Part shown: one piece after another, positions 9,193 through 17,419 of the stretch
How positions within the stretch are numbered: position 1 is the first letter of the stretch
Layout of the letters: every line of letters starts with the position of its first letter
Assembly (NCBI GenBank): GCA_041393535.1
Contig: JAWKJY010000001.1
Location: 186,001 to 250,000 of the forward strand
Length of the DNA: 64,000 nt
DNA from: JAWKJY01 sp041393535
Lineage (GTDB): Bacteria; Actinomycetota; Thermoleophilia; Gaiellales; Gaiellaceae
Direction of reading: 5' to 3'
Translations under genes and position numbers: made by a program
The notes under the pieces: generated by a model
Database searches by the model: none
Told to the model about the DNA's origin: nothing
What the model saw: only the letters and a program-made list of their open reading frames with translations

Positions 9193-10178
9193 CTGGAGTG
9201 CCGACGTCGATGCGGGCCGTCGTCCTCGACGAGCCGGGCCCGCCCGAGGCGCTGCGGGTTCGCGAGGTGCCGGTGCCCGTCCCCGAGCGAGGCCAGGTGC
9301 TGATCGAGGTCAAGGCGTTCGGGCTCAATCGGTCCGAGCTGCATACGCGGCTCGGGCTCGCCCAGGGCGTCACCTTCCCTCGGGTGCTCGGCATCGAGGC
9401 GACGGGCGTGGTGGTCGACTGTCCGGGCGGCGAGCTCGCGCCCGGCTCGCAGGTCGCGGCGCTGATGGGCGGCATGGGCCGCACGTTCGACGGCGGCTAC
9501 GCCGAGTACACCTGCGTGCCAGTCCGCCAGGCCGTGCCGTTCGCGAGCGAGCTCGACTGGCCCACGCTCGGTGCCGTGCCCGAGATGCTCCAGACCTCCC
9601 ACGGGTCACTCACCATCGGCCTCGACGCCCAGCCGGGGCAGTCGATCCTGATCCGAGGCGGCACCTCCTCGGTCGGCATGGCGACCGCCGTGCTCGCCCG
9701 CAGGCTCGGCATGACCGTGCTCTCCACCACCCGCAACCCCGACCGCGCCGACGTCCTGCGCGAGATCGGTGTGCAGCACCCGTTGATCGACGACGGGAAC
9801 GTCGCCGCCCAGGTCAGGAGCCTCATCCCCGACGGCGTCGAGACCGCGCTCGAGCTCGTCGGCACCCCGACCTTGCCGGACACGCTCAGGGCCACACGGG
9901 TGCACGGAGTCGTGTGCTTCACCGGCATGCTGTCGAACCAGTGGACCGTGCGTGACTTCTACCCGATCGAGTACCTGCCCCGCGGGGTGCGGCTGACCGC
10001 GTACGGCGGCGACGCCAGCGATCTGCCGCCTGGCGTGTTGCAGCGTTTCGTCGACGATGTCGCGGCCGGCCAGGCCAGCGTGCCGATCCACCGGGTCTAC
10101 CGGCTGCACGAGATCGCCGAGGCCCACGCCGACATGGAGGCCGGACGCGCGACCGGCAAGCTCGTCGTGATCCCCTAG
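9189..10178 (+). CDS. Zinc-type MDR alcohol dehydrogenase/quinone reductase-like protein
   Basis: A 329-residue medium-chain dehydrogenase/reductase. The GroES-like half includes VLIEVKAFGLNRSELHTRLG and FPRVLGIEATGVV; the Rossmann half has LIRGGTSSVGMATAVLARRLG, with GGTSSVG in place of the usual GxGxxG loop. I see no structural zinc cysteine cluster and no catalytic zinc ligand set, so it most resembles the quinone oxidoreductase branch that reduces activated double bonds with NADPH. The GTG start at 9189 overlaps the marR stop by four bases. It ends at 10178 and faces a convergent hydrolase gene. Confidence 0.85.
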   Translation: MTGVPTSMRAVVLDEPGPPEALRVREVPVPVPERGQVLIEVKAFGLNRSELHTRLGLAQGVTFPRVLGIEATGVVVDCPGGELAPGSQVAALMGGMGRTFDGGYAEYTCVPVRQAVPFASELDWPTLGAVPEMLQTSHGSLTIGLDAQPGQSILIRGGTSSVGMATAVLARRLGMTVLSTTRNPDRADVLREIGVQHPLIDDGNVAAQVRSLIPDGVETALELVGTPTLPDTLRATRVHGVVCFTGMLSNQWTVRDFYPIEYLPRGVRLTAYGGDASDLPPGVLQRFVDDVAAGQASVPIHRVYRLHEIAEAHADMEAGRATGKLVVIP

Positions 10179-10331
10179 CTGCAGCACGGCGAGGGCGGCG
10201 GTGCCCGCGTGCGTGACCCGGGGCGTCGCCGGGTGGGTAGAACGGGGGACCCGGTCGTCGGCGATCCCCGGACGCCCCCTGCACGCACGTGCTCCACATC
10301 GGTCGCCTCACCGACCGGTGCCCAGGCGTCG

Positions 10332-11612
10332 TCAGCGCCGCGTCTCGTAGGAGACGTCGGGTAGCGGGCTGTCGGCTCTCGCGAGCTCGGCGGTGGCGCT
10401 CGCGTCGCCGCGCAGCTGGGCGAGGAGGAATGCCGTGGTGTAGTGACGGACGAGCGCCTGCGCGCGTCCTCGGTCCCAGCTGCTGTCGGCGCAGAAGCCG
10501 CCGGGGAGGATCGTCATGAGTCGCCGGACGCGGTTGCAAGGGCCGGTGAAGACCATGTGGCCGGCGTCGTGGAGCGTGACCTTCGCCTTCATCGCGCTCG
10601 AGGTGAAGTCGTAGGTCGGCTGGGTGCCCCAGCTGTAGGGGGTGTCGGTGTCGGCCGTGCCGCCGATCGCCAGCACCGGAACGGAGATCTCGGCGAGCCC
10701 TGCTCGGTCGAAGAGGTAAGCGTCGCCTGCCATCGAGACGATCGCGTCGACCCCGGGTGCCTTCCAGGCCGGCCAGAGACCGGAGGGCACGCTGGCGAGA
10801 CCGGCCAGCTCGGCCATCTCGTGGCTGTGCGGAGTGAGGGCGTCGCACAGCCAGCGGTTCGGGCCGGCGGCTGCGTGCTCGGCGTCGCAGCGGGCCTGGA
10901 ACGCATCGGTGTCGAGGCGGGCGCCGGCGGCCGCGAGCGCCGTGTAGCCGCCGTACGAATGTCCGATCACCGCCGTGTGCAGTGGGTCGATCAGCCCGTG
11001 GAGCGCTTCTCCTGGGCGTGACTGTTCGTCGAGCTGGGCGAGGAGGTCGCGCATGGCCCGGGGGCGCGTGATGGTCGAGCGCCAGATCAGGGATGGGTTC
11101 AGCTCCTCGTCCGGCTCGGGGGAGACGACGACGAGCCCGTAGGAGGCGAGGTGCTCTGCGAGCCAGGCGTAGGCGCCGCTTCCGATCGCGTAGCCCGGCG
11201 ACAGCACGACGAGCGGGTACGGGCCCGACTCGAGGTCGGGTGGCACGTCGCGGCTCGCATCGCCGCGATGTGTTGCGATCGCGAGCCTGCCGAGCGGCGC
11301 GAACAGCGTGAGCTCGTACGCGTAGGTGGTGCCGGGGGCGGCGTCCTCGGCGGGGCGCGCCGGGTACCAGATGGTCGCGCGCCGGGCGATCGCAGGGTCG
11401 ACGGCGAGGCGGCGTACTCCGACCGGCTGGGGGCCGCGCTTGCTGTAGGGCGCTGACGCGAGCTGGGTTCCGGTCGGCGAACTGGCCTCCTGCTGCACCA
11501 TCGCGAGCGCGTAGGGGCCGAGCCGTAACACGACTGCGAGCACTGCGAAGAGTGCGAGCGCCGGGACGAGGATCGGCCTCGGGAGCCGTCTTGCGATCCG
11601 GGCACGGCTCAT
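10332..11612 (-). CDS. Secreted or membrane-anchored alpha/beta hydrolase (PAF-acetylhydrolase-like)
   Basis: A 426-residue protein with an N-terminal signal or anchor (RRLPRPILVPALALFAVLAVVLRLG). The hydrolase body has PYPLVVLSPGYAIGSGAYAWLAEHLASYG (oxyanion region), the nucleophile elbow AVIGHSYGGYTALAAAGA (GHSYG, about residues 218-222), and a late acid and histidine in PVLAIGGTADTDTP and HDAGHMVF. This is the layout of platelet-activating-factor acetylhydrolase-type and related esterases. It is the third gene of an operon: its ATG overlaps the MDR stop (ATGA). The natural ester is unknown. Confidence 0.8.
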   Translation of the reverse strand: MSRARIARRLPRPILVPALALFAVLAVVLRLGPYALAMVQQEASSPTGTQLASAPYSKRGPQPVGVRRLAVDPAIARRATIWYPARPAEDAAPGTTYAYELTLFAPLGRLAIATHRGDASRDVPPDLESGPYPLVVLSPGYAIGSGAYAWLAEHLASYGLVVVSPEPDEELNPSLIWRSTITRPRAMRDLLAQLDEQSRPGEALHGLIDPLHTAVIGHSYGGYTALAAAGARLDTDAFQARCDAEHAAAGPNRWLCDALTPHSHEMAELAGLASVPSGLWPAWKAPGVDAIVSMAGDAYLFDRAGLAEISVPVLAIGGTADTDTPYSWGTQPTYDFTSSAMKAKVTLHDAGHMVFTGPCNRVRRLMTILPGGFCADSSWDRGRAQALVRHYTTAFLLAQLRGDASATAELARADSPLPDVSYETRR

Positions 11613-12604
11613 GGAACGATCACCACCTTGCCGCGTGCGTGGGCGCCGTCGACGTGCCGGAGGGCGTCGCGCGCCTCGGCGAGCGGGTACGTGCGGTCGA
11701 TGACGGGCAGGACCTTGCCGGCCTCGATCAGCTGCTTGAGCACGGTGAGGTCGTCGCGGCGCTGCTGGGCGAAGAGCGGCCGTAGGCGTTGACGCACGAA
11801 TGGCGACAGCGCCGCCGCCCGTGCGAAGCGGCCCATGCCGGTGAGTGAGCGGGCGTGCTGGCTGCCGACGACGACGAGCGTGCCGTCCGGCTCGAGTGCC
11901 CGTCGGCAGGCCAAGAGCGGCCGGTTGCCGACCAGGTCGACGATGAGGTCGTAGCGCTTCCCGGTGGTGGTGAAGTCCTCGTGGGTGTAGTCGACGACGT
12001 GCTCGGCGCCGGTGGAGCGGACGAGGTCGACGTTCCTCGTGCTGGTGACGCCGGTCGTCTCGGCTCCGAGCGCCCTGGCGATCTGGATCGCGAACGTGCC
12101 GACGCCTCCGGATGCGCCGACGACCAGGACGCGCTGCCCGGGCTGGAGGCCGCCGAGGTCGCGTAGCGCCTGGAGGGCGGTGCCGGCGGCGGTCGGGACG
12201 ACCGCCGCCTGCTCGAAGGTCAGGTTCGCGGGCTTCCTCTCGAGCGAGCGAGCGGGCACCGCGGCGTACTCGGCGAAGGCGCCGGTTGCGAAGCCGAAGA
12301 CCTCGTCGCCGGGCTGCAGGGCGCCGTCGGTGCCGCTCCTCGCCTCGACGGTCCCGGCGAAGTCGATGCCGGCGATCGGGTGCTTCGGGCGGAGGAGCCC
12401 GTAGCTCATCGGGCGCCCGAGATAGGGAACACCCCGGGTGGTGTGGACGTCCGCGGGGTTCACGGCTGCGGCGTGGACGCGCACGACCACCTCCTGCTCC
12501 GTCGGCACGGGGAGCGGGAGCTCGCACAGCCCGAGCACGTCGGGGTCGCCGTACCGGTCGCGTGTGACCGCCTTCATCGTCCGTACCGTCTCGGTTGCGC
12601 TCAT
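11609..12604 (-). CDS. NAD(P)-dependent MDR oxidoreductase (quinone reductase type)
   Basis: A 331-residue medium-chain reductase distinct from the one at 9189. VVVRVHAAAVNPADVHTTRG and KHPIAGIDFAGTV form the GroES-like half, and QRVLVVGASGGVGTFAIQIARALGAE the nucleotide-binding half with the GxxGGVG loop of zinc-free quinone or enone reductases. The stop and the start of its neighbours overlap on both sides by four bases, so the DUF4386, MDR and hydrolase genes form a tightly coupled operon read leftward. The substrate is not evident; the neighbourhood suggests detoxification or modification of a hydrophobic ester or ketone. Confidence 0.85.
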   Translation of the reverse strand: MSATETVRTMKAVTRDRYGDPDVLGLCELPLPVPTEQEVVVRVHAAAVNPADVHTTRGVPYLGRPMSYGLLRPKHPIAGIDFAGTVEARSGTDGALQPGDEVFGFATGAFAEYAAVPARSLERKPANLTFEQAAVVPTAAGTALQALRDLGGLQPGQRVLVVGASGGVGTFAIQIARALGAETTGVTSTRNVDLVRSTGAEHVVDYTHEDFTTTGKRYDLIVDLVGNRPLLACRRALEPDGTLVVVGSQHARSLTGMGRFARAAALSPFVRQRLRPLFAQQRRDDLTVLKQLIEAGKVLPVIDRTYPLAEARDALRHVDGAHARGKVVIVP

Positions 12605-13401
12605 GCGAGCGCTCCGGTCGGCTCGGACGGTCCGGGGGTCGGCTCCTCGAGGCGCCGACCCTTCAGGAGCAGCCAGAGCGCGAACCAGACCTCGCCGACG
12701 ATCGCCGGCGCGAGCAGGATCGGCGAGATCGACCCGTCGTAGCCGGGGACGAGGAAGAAGGCGCCGCTGTCGATCAGGTAGCCGAGCCCGGCGAGCGCGA
12801 GCAGGACTCCGAGGAGCCTCGGGACGAGCCGGGAGCGCCAGGCCAGGTAGCCGACGATCAGGGTGCCGACGCCGAAGAACGTGAGCCCGAGCGTGTAGCC
12901 GTACCTGTGCGTGTCGAGGGCGAGGAGGGCGAGCGCATCGGACTGGCTCGGCTGGAACGACCCGAGGTAGTCGGCCTCCCGGAGGATCAGGAGCGCACCG
13001 AACATGTTGACGAGGTTCAGCCCGATGATCGCGGTCTGGGTCAGGCGGAACGCGGCCGCGAGCAGGGAGAGCGTCCTGCTGACCGGCCGGAGGAGGTAGT
13101 AGAGGACGATCGCGAGGGCGACGTCGCAGAGGAAGACGACCAGGTCGGCGGCGAAGCCCAGGCGGAACAGCCCCTCCGAGTCGACGATGTTGGCGGCGGT
13201 CGCGCCGGGGTCACCAGGGACGATCAGTCGGGAGCGGACGATCACCTCGGCGAAGAGGCCGAAGGCGATGATGATCAGGTAGAGGACGCCGGCGGTCCGC
13301 GCGGAGACGAGCGACGCCCCTCCGTGACTGCCGAGGCTGGCTGCCTCCGGCCCGGCAGGCCGAGGGCGGAGACGCGACTGGATGCGGTGATGGGTTCTCA
13401 T
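12601..13401 (-). CDS. DUF4386-family integral membrane protein
   Basis: A 266-residue protein with about six membrane segments. Family features are the first helix TAGVLYLIIIAFGLFAEVIVRSRLI, the loop PGDPGATAANIVDSEGLFRLG and the helix LVVFLCDVALAIVLYYLL, which together match DUF4386. The function of the family is unknown. It is the first gene of the operon with the MDR oxidoreductase and hydrolase and starts at the ATG at 13401, about 110 bases from the divergent giant regulator at 13510. The shared intergenic space makes it a likely target of that regulator. Confidence 0.8.
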   Translation of the reverse strand: MRTHHRIQSRLRPRPAGPEAASLGSHGGASLVSARTAGVLYLIIIAFGLFAEVIVRSRLIVPGDPGATAANIVDSEGLFRLGFAADLVVFLCDVALAIVLYYLLRPVSRTLSLLAAAFRLTQTAIIGLNLVNMFGALLILREADYLGSFQPSQSDALALLALDTHRYGYTLGLTFFGVGTLIVGYLAWRSRLVPRLLGVLLALAGLGYLIDSGAFFLVPGYDGSISPILLAPAIVGEVWFALWLLLKGRRLEEPTPGPSEPTGALA

Positions 13402-13509
13402 GGGGCGATGGTGTCCGCCGGCGGTTGAGCAGCTGTTGCGTTCCGCTTGAGCCGGCTGCCGTCCCCCGACTGCTTGCCGGTTGGCCGCGGGGGTGGGAGA
13501 CTGACGGAG

Positions 13510-16500
13510 GTGGAGATCCGTCTCTTCGGCGGTGTCGATGCCGTCGGCGATCGAGGCGAGCCAGTGGCCGTGGGCCCGGCGAAGTGCCAGGCCGTGCTCG
13601 CGGTGCTCGCGCTCTCGCCACGATCTGCCGTGCCGGTGTCGCGGCTCGTCGACCTGGTCTGGGGTGAGGAGCCACCACGCACGGCGGAGCGAACGCTCCA
13701 GTCGTACGTCACGCGCCTGAGGAAGAGCCTGGGTGCAGGCGTGATCGTGCGCAGCGGCGGCGCATACCGCCTCGAGCTGCCCGCCGAATCCGTCGACGTC
13801 GGCCGCTTCGAGCGGTTCCTCGACGACGGTGCGATCGAGGCGGCGCTCGCGGAGTGGACGGGGACGCCGCTGGCGGGGCTCGACGCGCCCGGTCTGCAGT
13901 CGGCCGTCGACGCCCTGACCGAGCGGTGGCTCGTCGCGGTCGAGTCCGACCTCGAGCGCCGCCTCGAGGAGGATCCTCCGGCCGTGATCGGCCCGCTGAC
14001 CGAGCTCACCGCACACCACCCGTTCCGAGAGGCCTTCTGGGCGCTGTTGATGACGGCCCTCTACCGGGTGGGTCGGCAGGCGGACGCGCTCGCCGCCTAT
14101 CGCACGGCGCGGGCGCATCTGGTCGATCGGCTCGGGATCGAGCCCGGCCCTCGCCTCCGCGAGCTGGAGGCGATGATCCTCGCCCAGGACGCGCAGCTCG
14201 CCGTCCAGGCGCAGCCTCTCCGGCCCCTTGGGCGCCCGACCGGGATGGTCACGTTCGTCGTCGCCGAGGTCGAGGAGTCCTCGCGCCTCTGGGCCCGACA
14301 CGGTGACGCGGCCGCGTCGACCATGCGCAGGCTCGACGAGCGTGTCCGCGCGCTGGCCGAACGACATCGCGGCTACCCGTTCCTCGCCTCCGGCGACTCC
14401 TTCGCGGTCGCCTTCGACCGCCCCGGCGATGCGATCTCGTTCGCCACCGGACTGCAGACGGTGAACGGCGAGGAGGGGCCGCCGGACGTCGACCTCCGCC
14501 TGCGGATCGGCATTCACACCGGCGAGGGTGAGGCGCACCCGGGCGGGTACTTCGGGCCCGGGGTCAACCTCGCCGCGCGACTCGCAGGTGCGGGACACGG
14601 CGGGCAGACGCTGCTCACCGGTGCGACCGCAGCGCTCCTCGGCCGGGCCAACCTGCGCGACCTCGGCACGCATCGCCTCCCCGGCGTCGTCGCGGAGCAG
14701 AGGATCCTGCAGCTCGGGGACGGCGAGCACCCGGCGCTTCGGAGCGAGAGCCGGCGGGGCAACCTGCCGCGACGGCTCGGGCGCCTGATCGGACGCGATC
14801 ACGAGCTCGCCGCCGTCGAGCGTTCCCTGGCCCGCTGGCCCGTCGTCACGCTCGTCGGCACGGGCGGCATCGGCAAGACCCGTCTCGCGCTTGAAGCAGC
14901 AAGGCGAACGCGCGCACCCGATGGCGCCTGGCTGATCGAGCTGGGGGAGCTCGCGAGGTCGAGCGAGATCACCTGGACGGTCGCCGAAGCCCTCGGCGTG
15001 AAGGAACGTCCCGACACCACGCTTGCGGAGTCGATCGTCCGGACGCTGAGCACCCGCCGCGCGCTGCTCGTCCTCGACAACTGCGAGCACGTCCTCGACG
15101 GCGCGGCCGAGCTCGCGGCGGCCATTGCCCAGGGCTGCACCCACGCGCGCGTGCTCGCGACGTCGCGCGAGCCACTCGGCATCCGCGGCGAGCAGATCTT
15201 CGAGGTCGCACCGCTCGACGCGGAAGCCGCCGAGCTCTTCGACGAACGCGCGACGGCCGTCGCGCCTGGCTTCGATCTCCCGGCGAATCGAGATCAGGTT
15301 CACGAGATCTGTCGCCGCCTCGACGGCCTTCCGCTCGCGATCGAGCTCGCCGCCGCCAGCATGCGCAGCCTCACGCCCGAAGATCTCCTCGCGCGACTCG
15401 ACGACCGGCTCCGCCTCCTCGGCGGCGGCCTGCGCGATGGGACGCCGCGCCAGCGGACGCTCGGGGCGACGATCCAGTGGTCGTACGATCTCCTCTCGCC
15501 CCCCGAGCAGACGCTCTTCCTGCGGCTCTCGGCCTTCACGGCCCCGTTCGATCTGGCGGCCGCCGCGACGGTCGGCGCCGACAGCGAGCTGGCACCCGCG
15601 ACCGTCGATGGGCTCCTCGGTGACCTCGTCGACCGCTCGATGGTCACCGTCGAATCCGGGCCCTTCGGTCGTCGCTTCCGCCTCCTCGAGACCCTCCGGC
15701 AGTTCGCAACCGAGCACCTCGACGAGACGGCCCGCCCCGACCTCGCCGCCCGCCATGCGAGCTGGTGCCAGGATCAGTCCTCCCGGATCGGCGCCCTCCT
15801 CTCCGGTCGGCAGGAGATCGAGGGCGTCGCCCGTCTACGCGAGCTGTGGCCGAACCTGCGCACGGCGGTCGACTGGGCCCTCGACACCGGTGACCACCGG
15901 CTCGCACTCGCGCTCGTGCGCCCCATCGTGGCCGAGATCCTCCTCCGCAGCCAGCAGGAGATCGGCGACTGGCTCGAACGGATCCTCGCGCTCGCCCCCG
16001 ATGACACGGACACCACCACGTTCGTCCTCACGTGGGCAGCCCGGCGCGCCCGGGTCAACCGGGATCCCGCCGCGTACGACCGGCTCGCCGACCGGTACAG
16101 CGAGCCCGACGACATCGTCGTTCGTCACGCCCGCGCCTTCGCCCACGAGGACTACGCGGCGCGGGCCGAACTGGCGCCGCGCGCAGCGCGGGCACTGCGG
16201 GAGCGCGGCGACAGCCACCTTGCGGAGCTCGTCGAGATCGACGTCGGCGCGAGCCTGCTCAACCTCGGCCGCTTCGACGAATGCGACCGCCACCTCGCTC
16301 CTCTCGCCGCCCGCTACCGCGAGCACGGTCCGCCGACGTGCCTCAATTGGACGCTGATGCTGCTCGGCTTCTCGGCGATGCTACGGGGGCTGCACGACCT
16401 GGCCGAGCGACGCTTCGAGGAGGCCCTCGCTTCTGCCATACCGGAGCGCACCTACTCGCCGAACAGGCCGATCGAGGCGCGGATGACCTTCCGCCGCGGC

Positions 16501-16827
16501 GAGCGCGCACGCGGCATGGCGATCCTCGCGACGCACATCGACGAGCTCCTCGAGACGGACAACATGCACGCGGCCAGCATCGACTGCGTCGAGTTCATCA
16601 ACATGATGGCGGCCCTCGACCGGATCGACGACGCATCCCGGATGCTGCGCTACCTCGAGACCACGGGCCTCCTCGAGGCCGCCGCCTGGAGGACGCTCGT
16701 CGCCGACGCCGCAGAGCGCGTGGCACGCCAGCCCGAAGCGGTGCACGGCGGTGACGAGACGCTGGACGACCGACACGCCCTCCAGTACATGCGCGACGCG
16801 CTTCGCGAGCTCGTGGGCGCGGACTGA
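13510..16827 (+). CDS. SARP/BTAD regulator fused to cyclase-like and NB-ARC ATPase domains
   Basis: About 1,105 residues. Domains in order: winged-helix DNA-binding domain (VEIRLFGGVDAV to about residue 90, with RTLQSYVTRLRKSLG), BTAD helical domain (about 95-230, with HPFREAFWALLMTALYRVGR), a class III nucleotide-cyclase-like domain (about 245-405), an NB-ARC ATPase (P-loop LVGTGGIGKTRLAL near 448; LLVLDNCEHV as Walker B) and a TPR-like C-terminus. In the cyclase domain the usual TDIEGS reads AEVEES, so the first metal-binding Asp is Glu; the second site (SGDSF) is present. I prefer the GTG at 13510 because SARP proteins begin at this point; a TTG at 13447 would add 21 residues. Divergent to the DUF4386 operon. 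Confidence 0.85.
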   Translation: MEIRLFGGVDAVGDRGEPVAVGPAKCQAVLAVLALSPRSAVPVSRLVDLVWGEEPPRTAERTLQSYVTRLRKSLGAGVIVRSGGAYRLELPAESVDVGRFERFLDDGAIEAALAEWTGTPLAGLDAPGLQSAVDALTERWLVAVESDLERRLEEDPPAVIGPLTELTAHHPFREAFWALLMTALYRVGRQADALAAYRTARAHLVDRLGIEPGPRLRELEAMILAQDAQLAVQAQPLRPLGRPTGMVTFVVAEVEESSRLWARHGDAAASTMRRLDERVRALAERHRGYPFLASGDSFAVAFDRPGDAISFATGLQTVNGEEGPPDVDLRLRIGIHTGEGEAHPGGYFGPGVNLAARLAGAGHGGQTLLTGATAALLGRANLRDLGTHRLPGVVAEQRILQLGDGEHPALRSESRRGNLPRRLGRLIGRDHELAAVERSLARWPVVTLVGTGGIGKTRLALEAARRTRAPDGAWLIELGELARSSEITWTVAEALGVKERPDTTLAESIVRTLSTRRALLVLDNCEHVLDGAAELAAAIAQGCTHARVLATSREPLGIRGEQIFEVAPLDAEAAELFDERATAVAPGFDLPANRDQVHEICRRLDGLPLAIELAAASMRSLTPEDLLARLDDRLRLLGGGLRDGTPRQRTLGATIQWSYDLLSPPEQTLFLRLSAFTAPFDLAAAATVGADSELAPATVDGLLGDLVDRSMVTVESGPFGRRFRLLETLRQFATEHLDETARPDLAARHASWCQDQSSRIGALLSGRQEIEGVARLRELWPNLRTAVDWALDTGDHRLALALVRPIVAEILLRSQQEIGDWLERILALAPDDTDTTTFVLTWAARRARVNRDPAAYDRLADRYSEPDDIVVRHARAFAHEDYAARAELAPRAARALRERGDSHLAELVEIDVGASLLNLGRFDECDRHLAPLAARYREHGPPTCLNWTLMLLGFSAMLRGLHDLAERRFEEALASAIPERTYSPNRPIEARMTFRRGERARGMAILATHIDELLETDNMHAASIDCVEFINMMAALDRIDDASRMLRYLETTGLLEAAAWRTLVADAAERVARQPEAVHGGDETLDDRHALQYMRDALRELVGAD

Positions 16828-17096
16828 TCGACGCGCGATCGACACGCCGGTCGCGCGGTCTGCGACGTCTGGAGCATCGAAACCGTGGCTTCACGCGGCG
16901 AGCAAGACCGATCGAACCGCGGATGCCCTTCTCTCCCAGAGAGGGGGTCGAGCGAGTTCAATACGCCCTATTCAGGCGAGTCGACGCACCGCGACCGCGG
17001 CGCGCGGACACATTCCTGTGTCGTTCGCGAGGCCTTGCGCGTCACACTCGTTTCCAAGGCTCGGAAGAAACCACGCGATTTACAGGAATCTTGCGA

Positions 17097-17169
17097 AGCC
17101 CTCTAACGGACTCGAACCGTTGACCCCCTCCTTACCATGGAGGTGCTCTACCAACTGAGCTAAGAGGGC
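17097..17169 (-). tRNA. tRNA-Thr (GGT)
   Basis: On the minus strand the sequence folds as a cloverleaf: acceptor GCCCTCT with AGAGGGC, D-arm GCTC-AGTTGGTA-GAGC, anticodon stem CCTCC/GGAGG around loop ATGGTAA (anticodon GGT), and T-arm AACGG-TTCGAGT-CCGTT. The CCA end is not encoded. A TACAAT hexamer on the minus strand (17186-17181), 12 bases before its 5' end, could be its own -10 box, although co-transcription with the tRNA-Tyr just upstream is also possible. Confidence 0.95.
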
Positions 17170-17213
17170 GCTCGTCGACGATTGTAGACGCCAGCGCCGG
17201 CGCCGGTCTTGAG

Positions 17214-17295
17214 TGGGGGAGGGAGGATTCGAACCTCCGAAGGCGGTGCCAACCGGTTTACAGCCGGTCCCCTTTGGCCACTCGGGAACTCCCCC
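17214..17295 (-). tRNA. tRNA-Tyr (GTA)
   Basis: Minus-strand cloverleaf with acceptor GGGGGAG/CTCCCCC, anticodon loop CTGTAAA (anticodon GTA), a long variable arm as expected for bacterial tRNA-Tyr, and T-arm GGAGG-TTCGAAT-CCTCC. CCA is not encoded. A minus-strand TACAAT at 17325-17320, 25 bases upstream of the 5' end, is a good -10 candidate. The same upstream space carries the leader of pilT on the other strand. Confidence 0.95.
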
Positions 17296-17346
17296 GCGAC
17301 CACGTTGGTCGGGCGCCGGATTGTAGCGCGCGTGCGCGAGGCGCGA

Positions 17347-17417
17347 CTCGGGGAACGGCGCGCTCCCTCGGACGGGGGAGGGCCCGGTCGTCGGGCCGAC
17401 CGATTCCCCGAGGGAGC
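17347..17417 (+). promoter_or_regulatory. Leader with alternative hairpins covering the pilT ribosome binding site
   Basis: Two inverted repeats compete. CTCGGGGAA (17347-17355) can pair with TTCCCCGAG (17404-17412), and GCTCCCTCGG (17362-17371) can pair with CCGAGGGAGC (17408-17417). The right-hand arms overlap, so both cannot form fully at once. The second pairing buries GAGGGAG, the likely ribosome binding site of the ATG at 17420. A third hairpin, GGCCCG/CGGGCC (17381-17397), sits inside. The arrangement is seen directly; its use as an RNA switch is inference. Confidence 0.5.
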
Positions 17418-17419
17418 CC

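Noticed and set aside
13447..13509. TTG at 13447 as the start of the giant regulator
   Set aside because: The extra 21 residues are not SARP-like. The family begins with the EIRLFG strand, which starts right after the GTG at 13510.
12601..15756. A 1,051-residue minus-strand frame reaching into the giant regulator gene
   Set aside because: Only the last 266 residues (the DUF4386 protein) look like protein; the rest is the shadow of the regulator gene on the other strand.
16828..17170. Integration (att) site at the tRNA-Thr 3' end
   Set aside because: No second copy of the tRNA end, no integrase and no mobility gene were found in the window, so I mention it only as a possibility in a finding.
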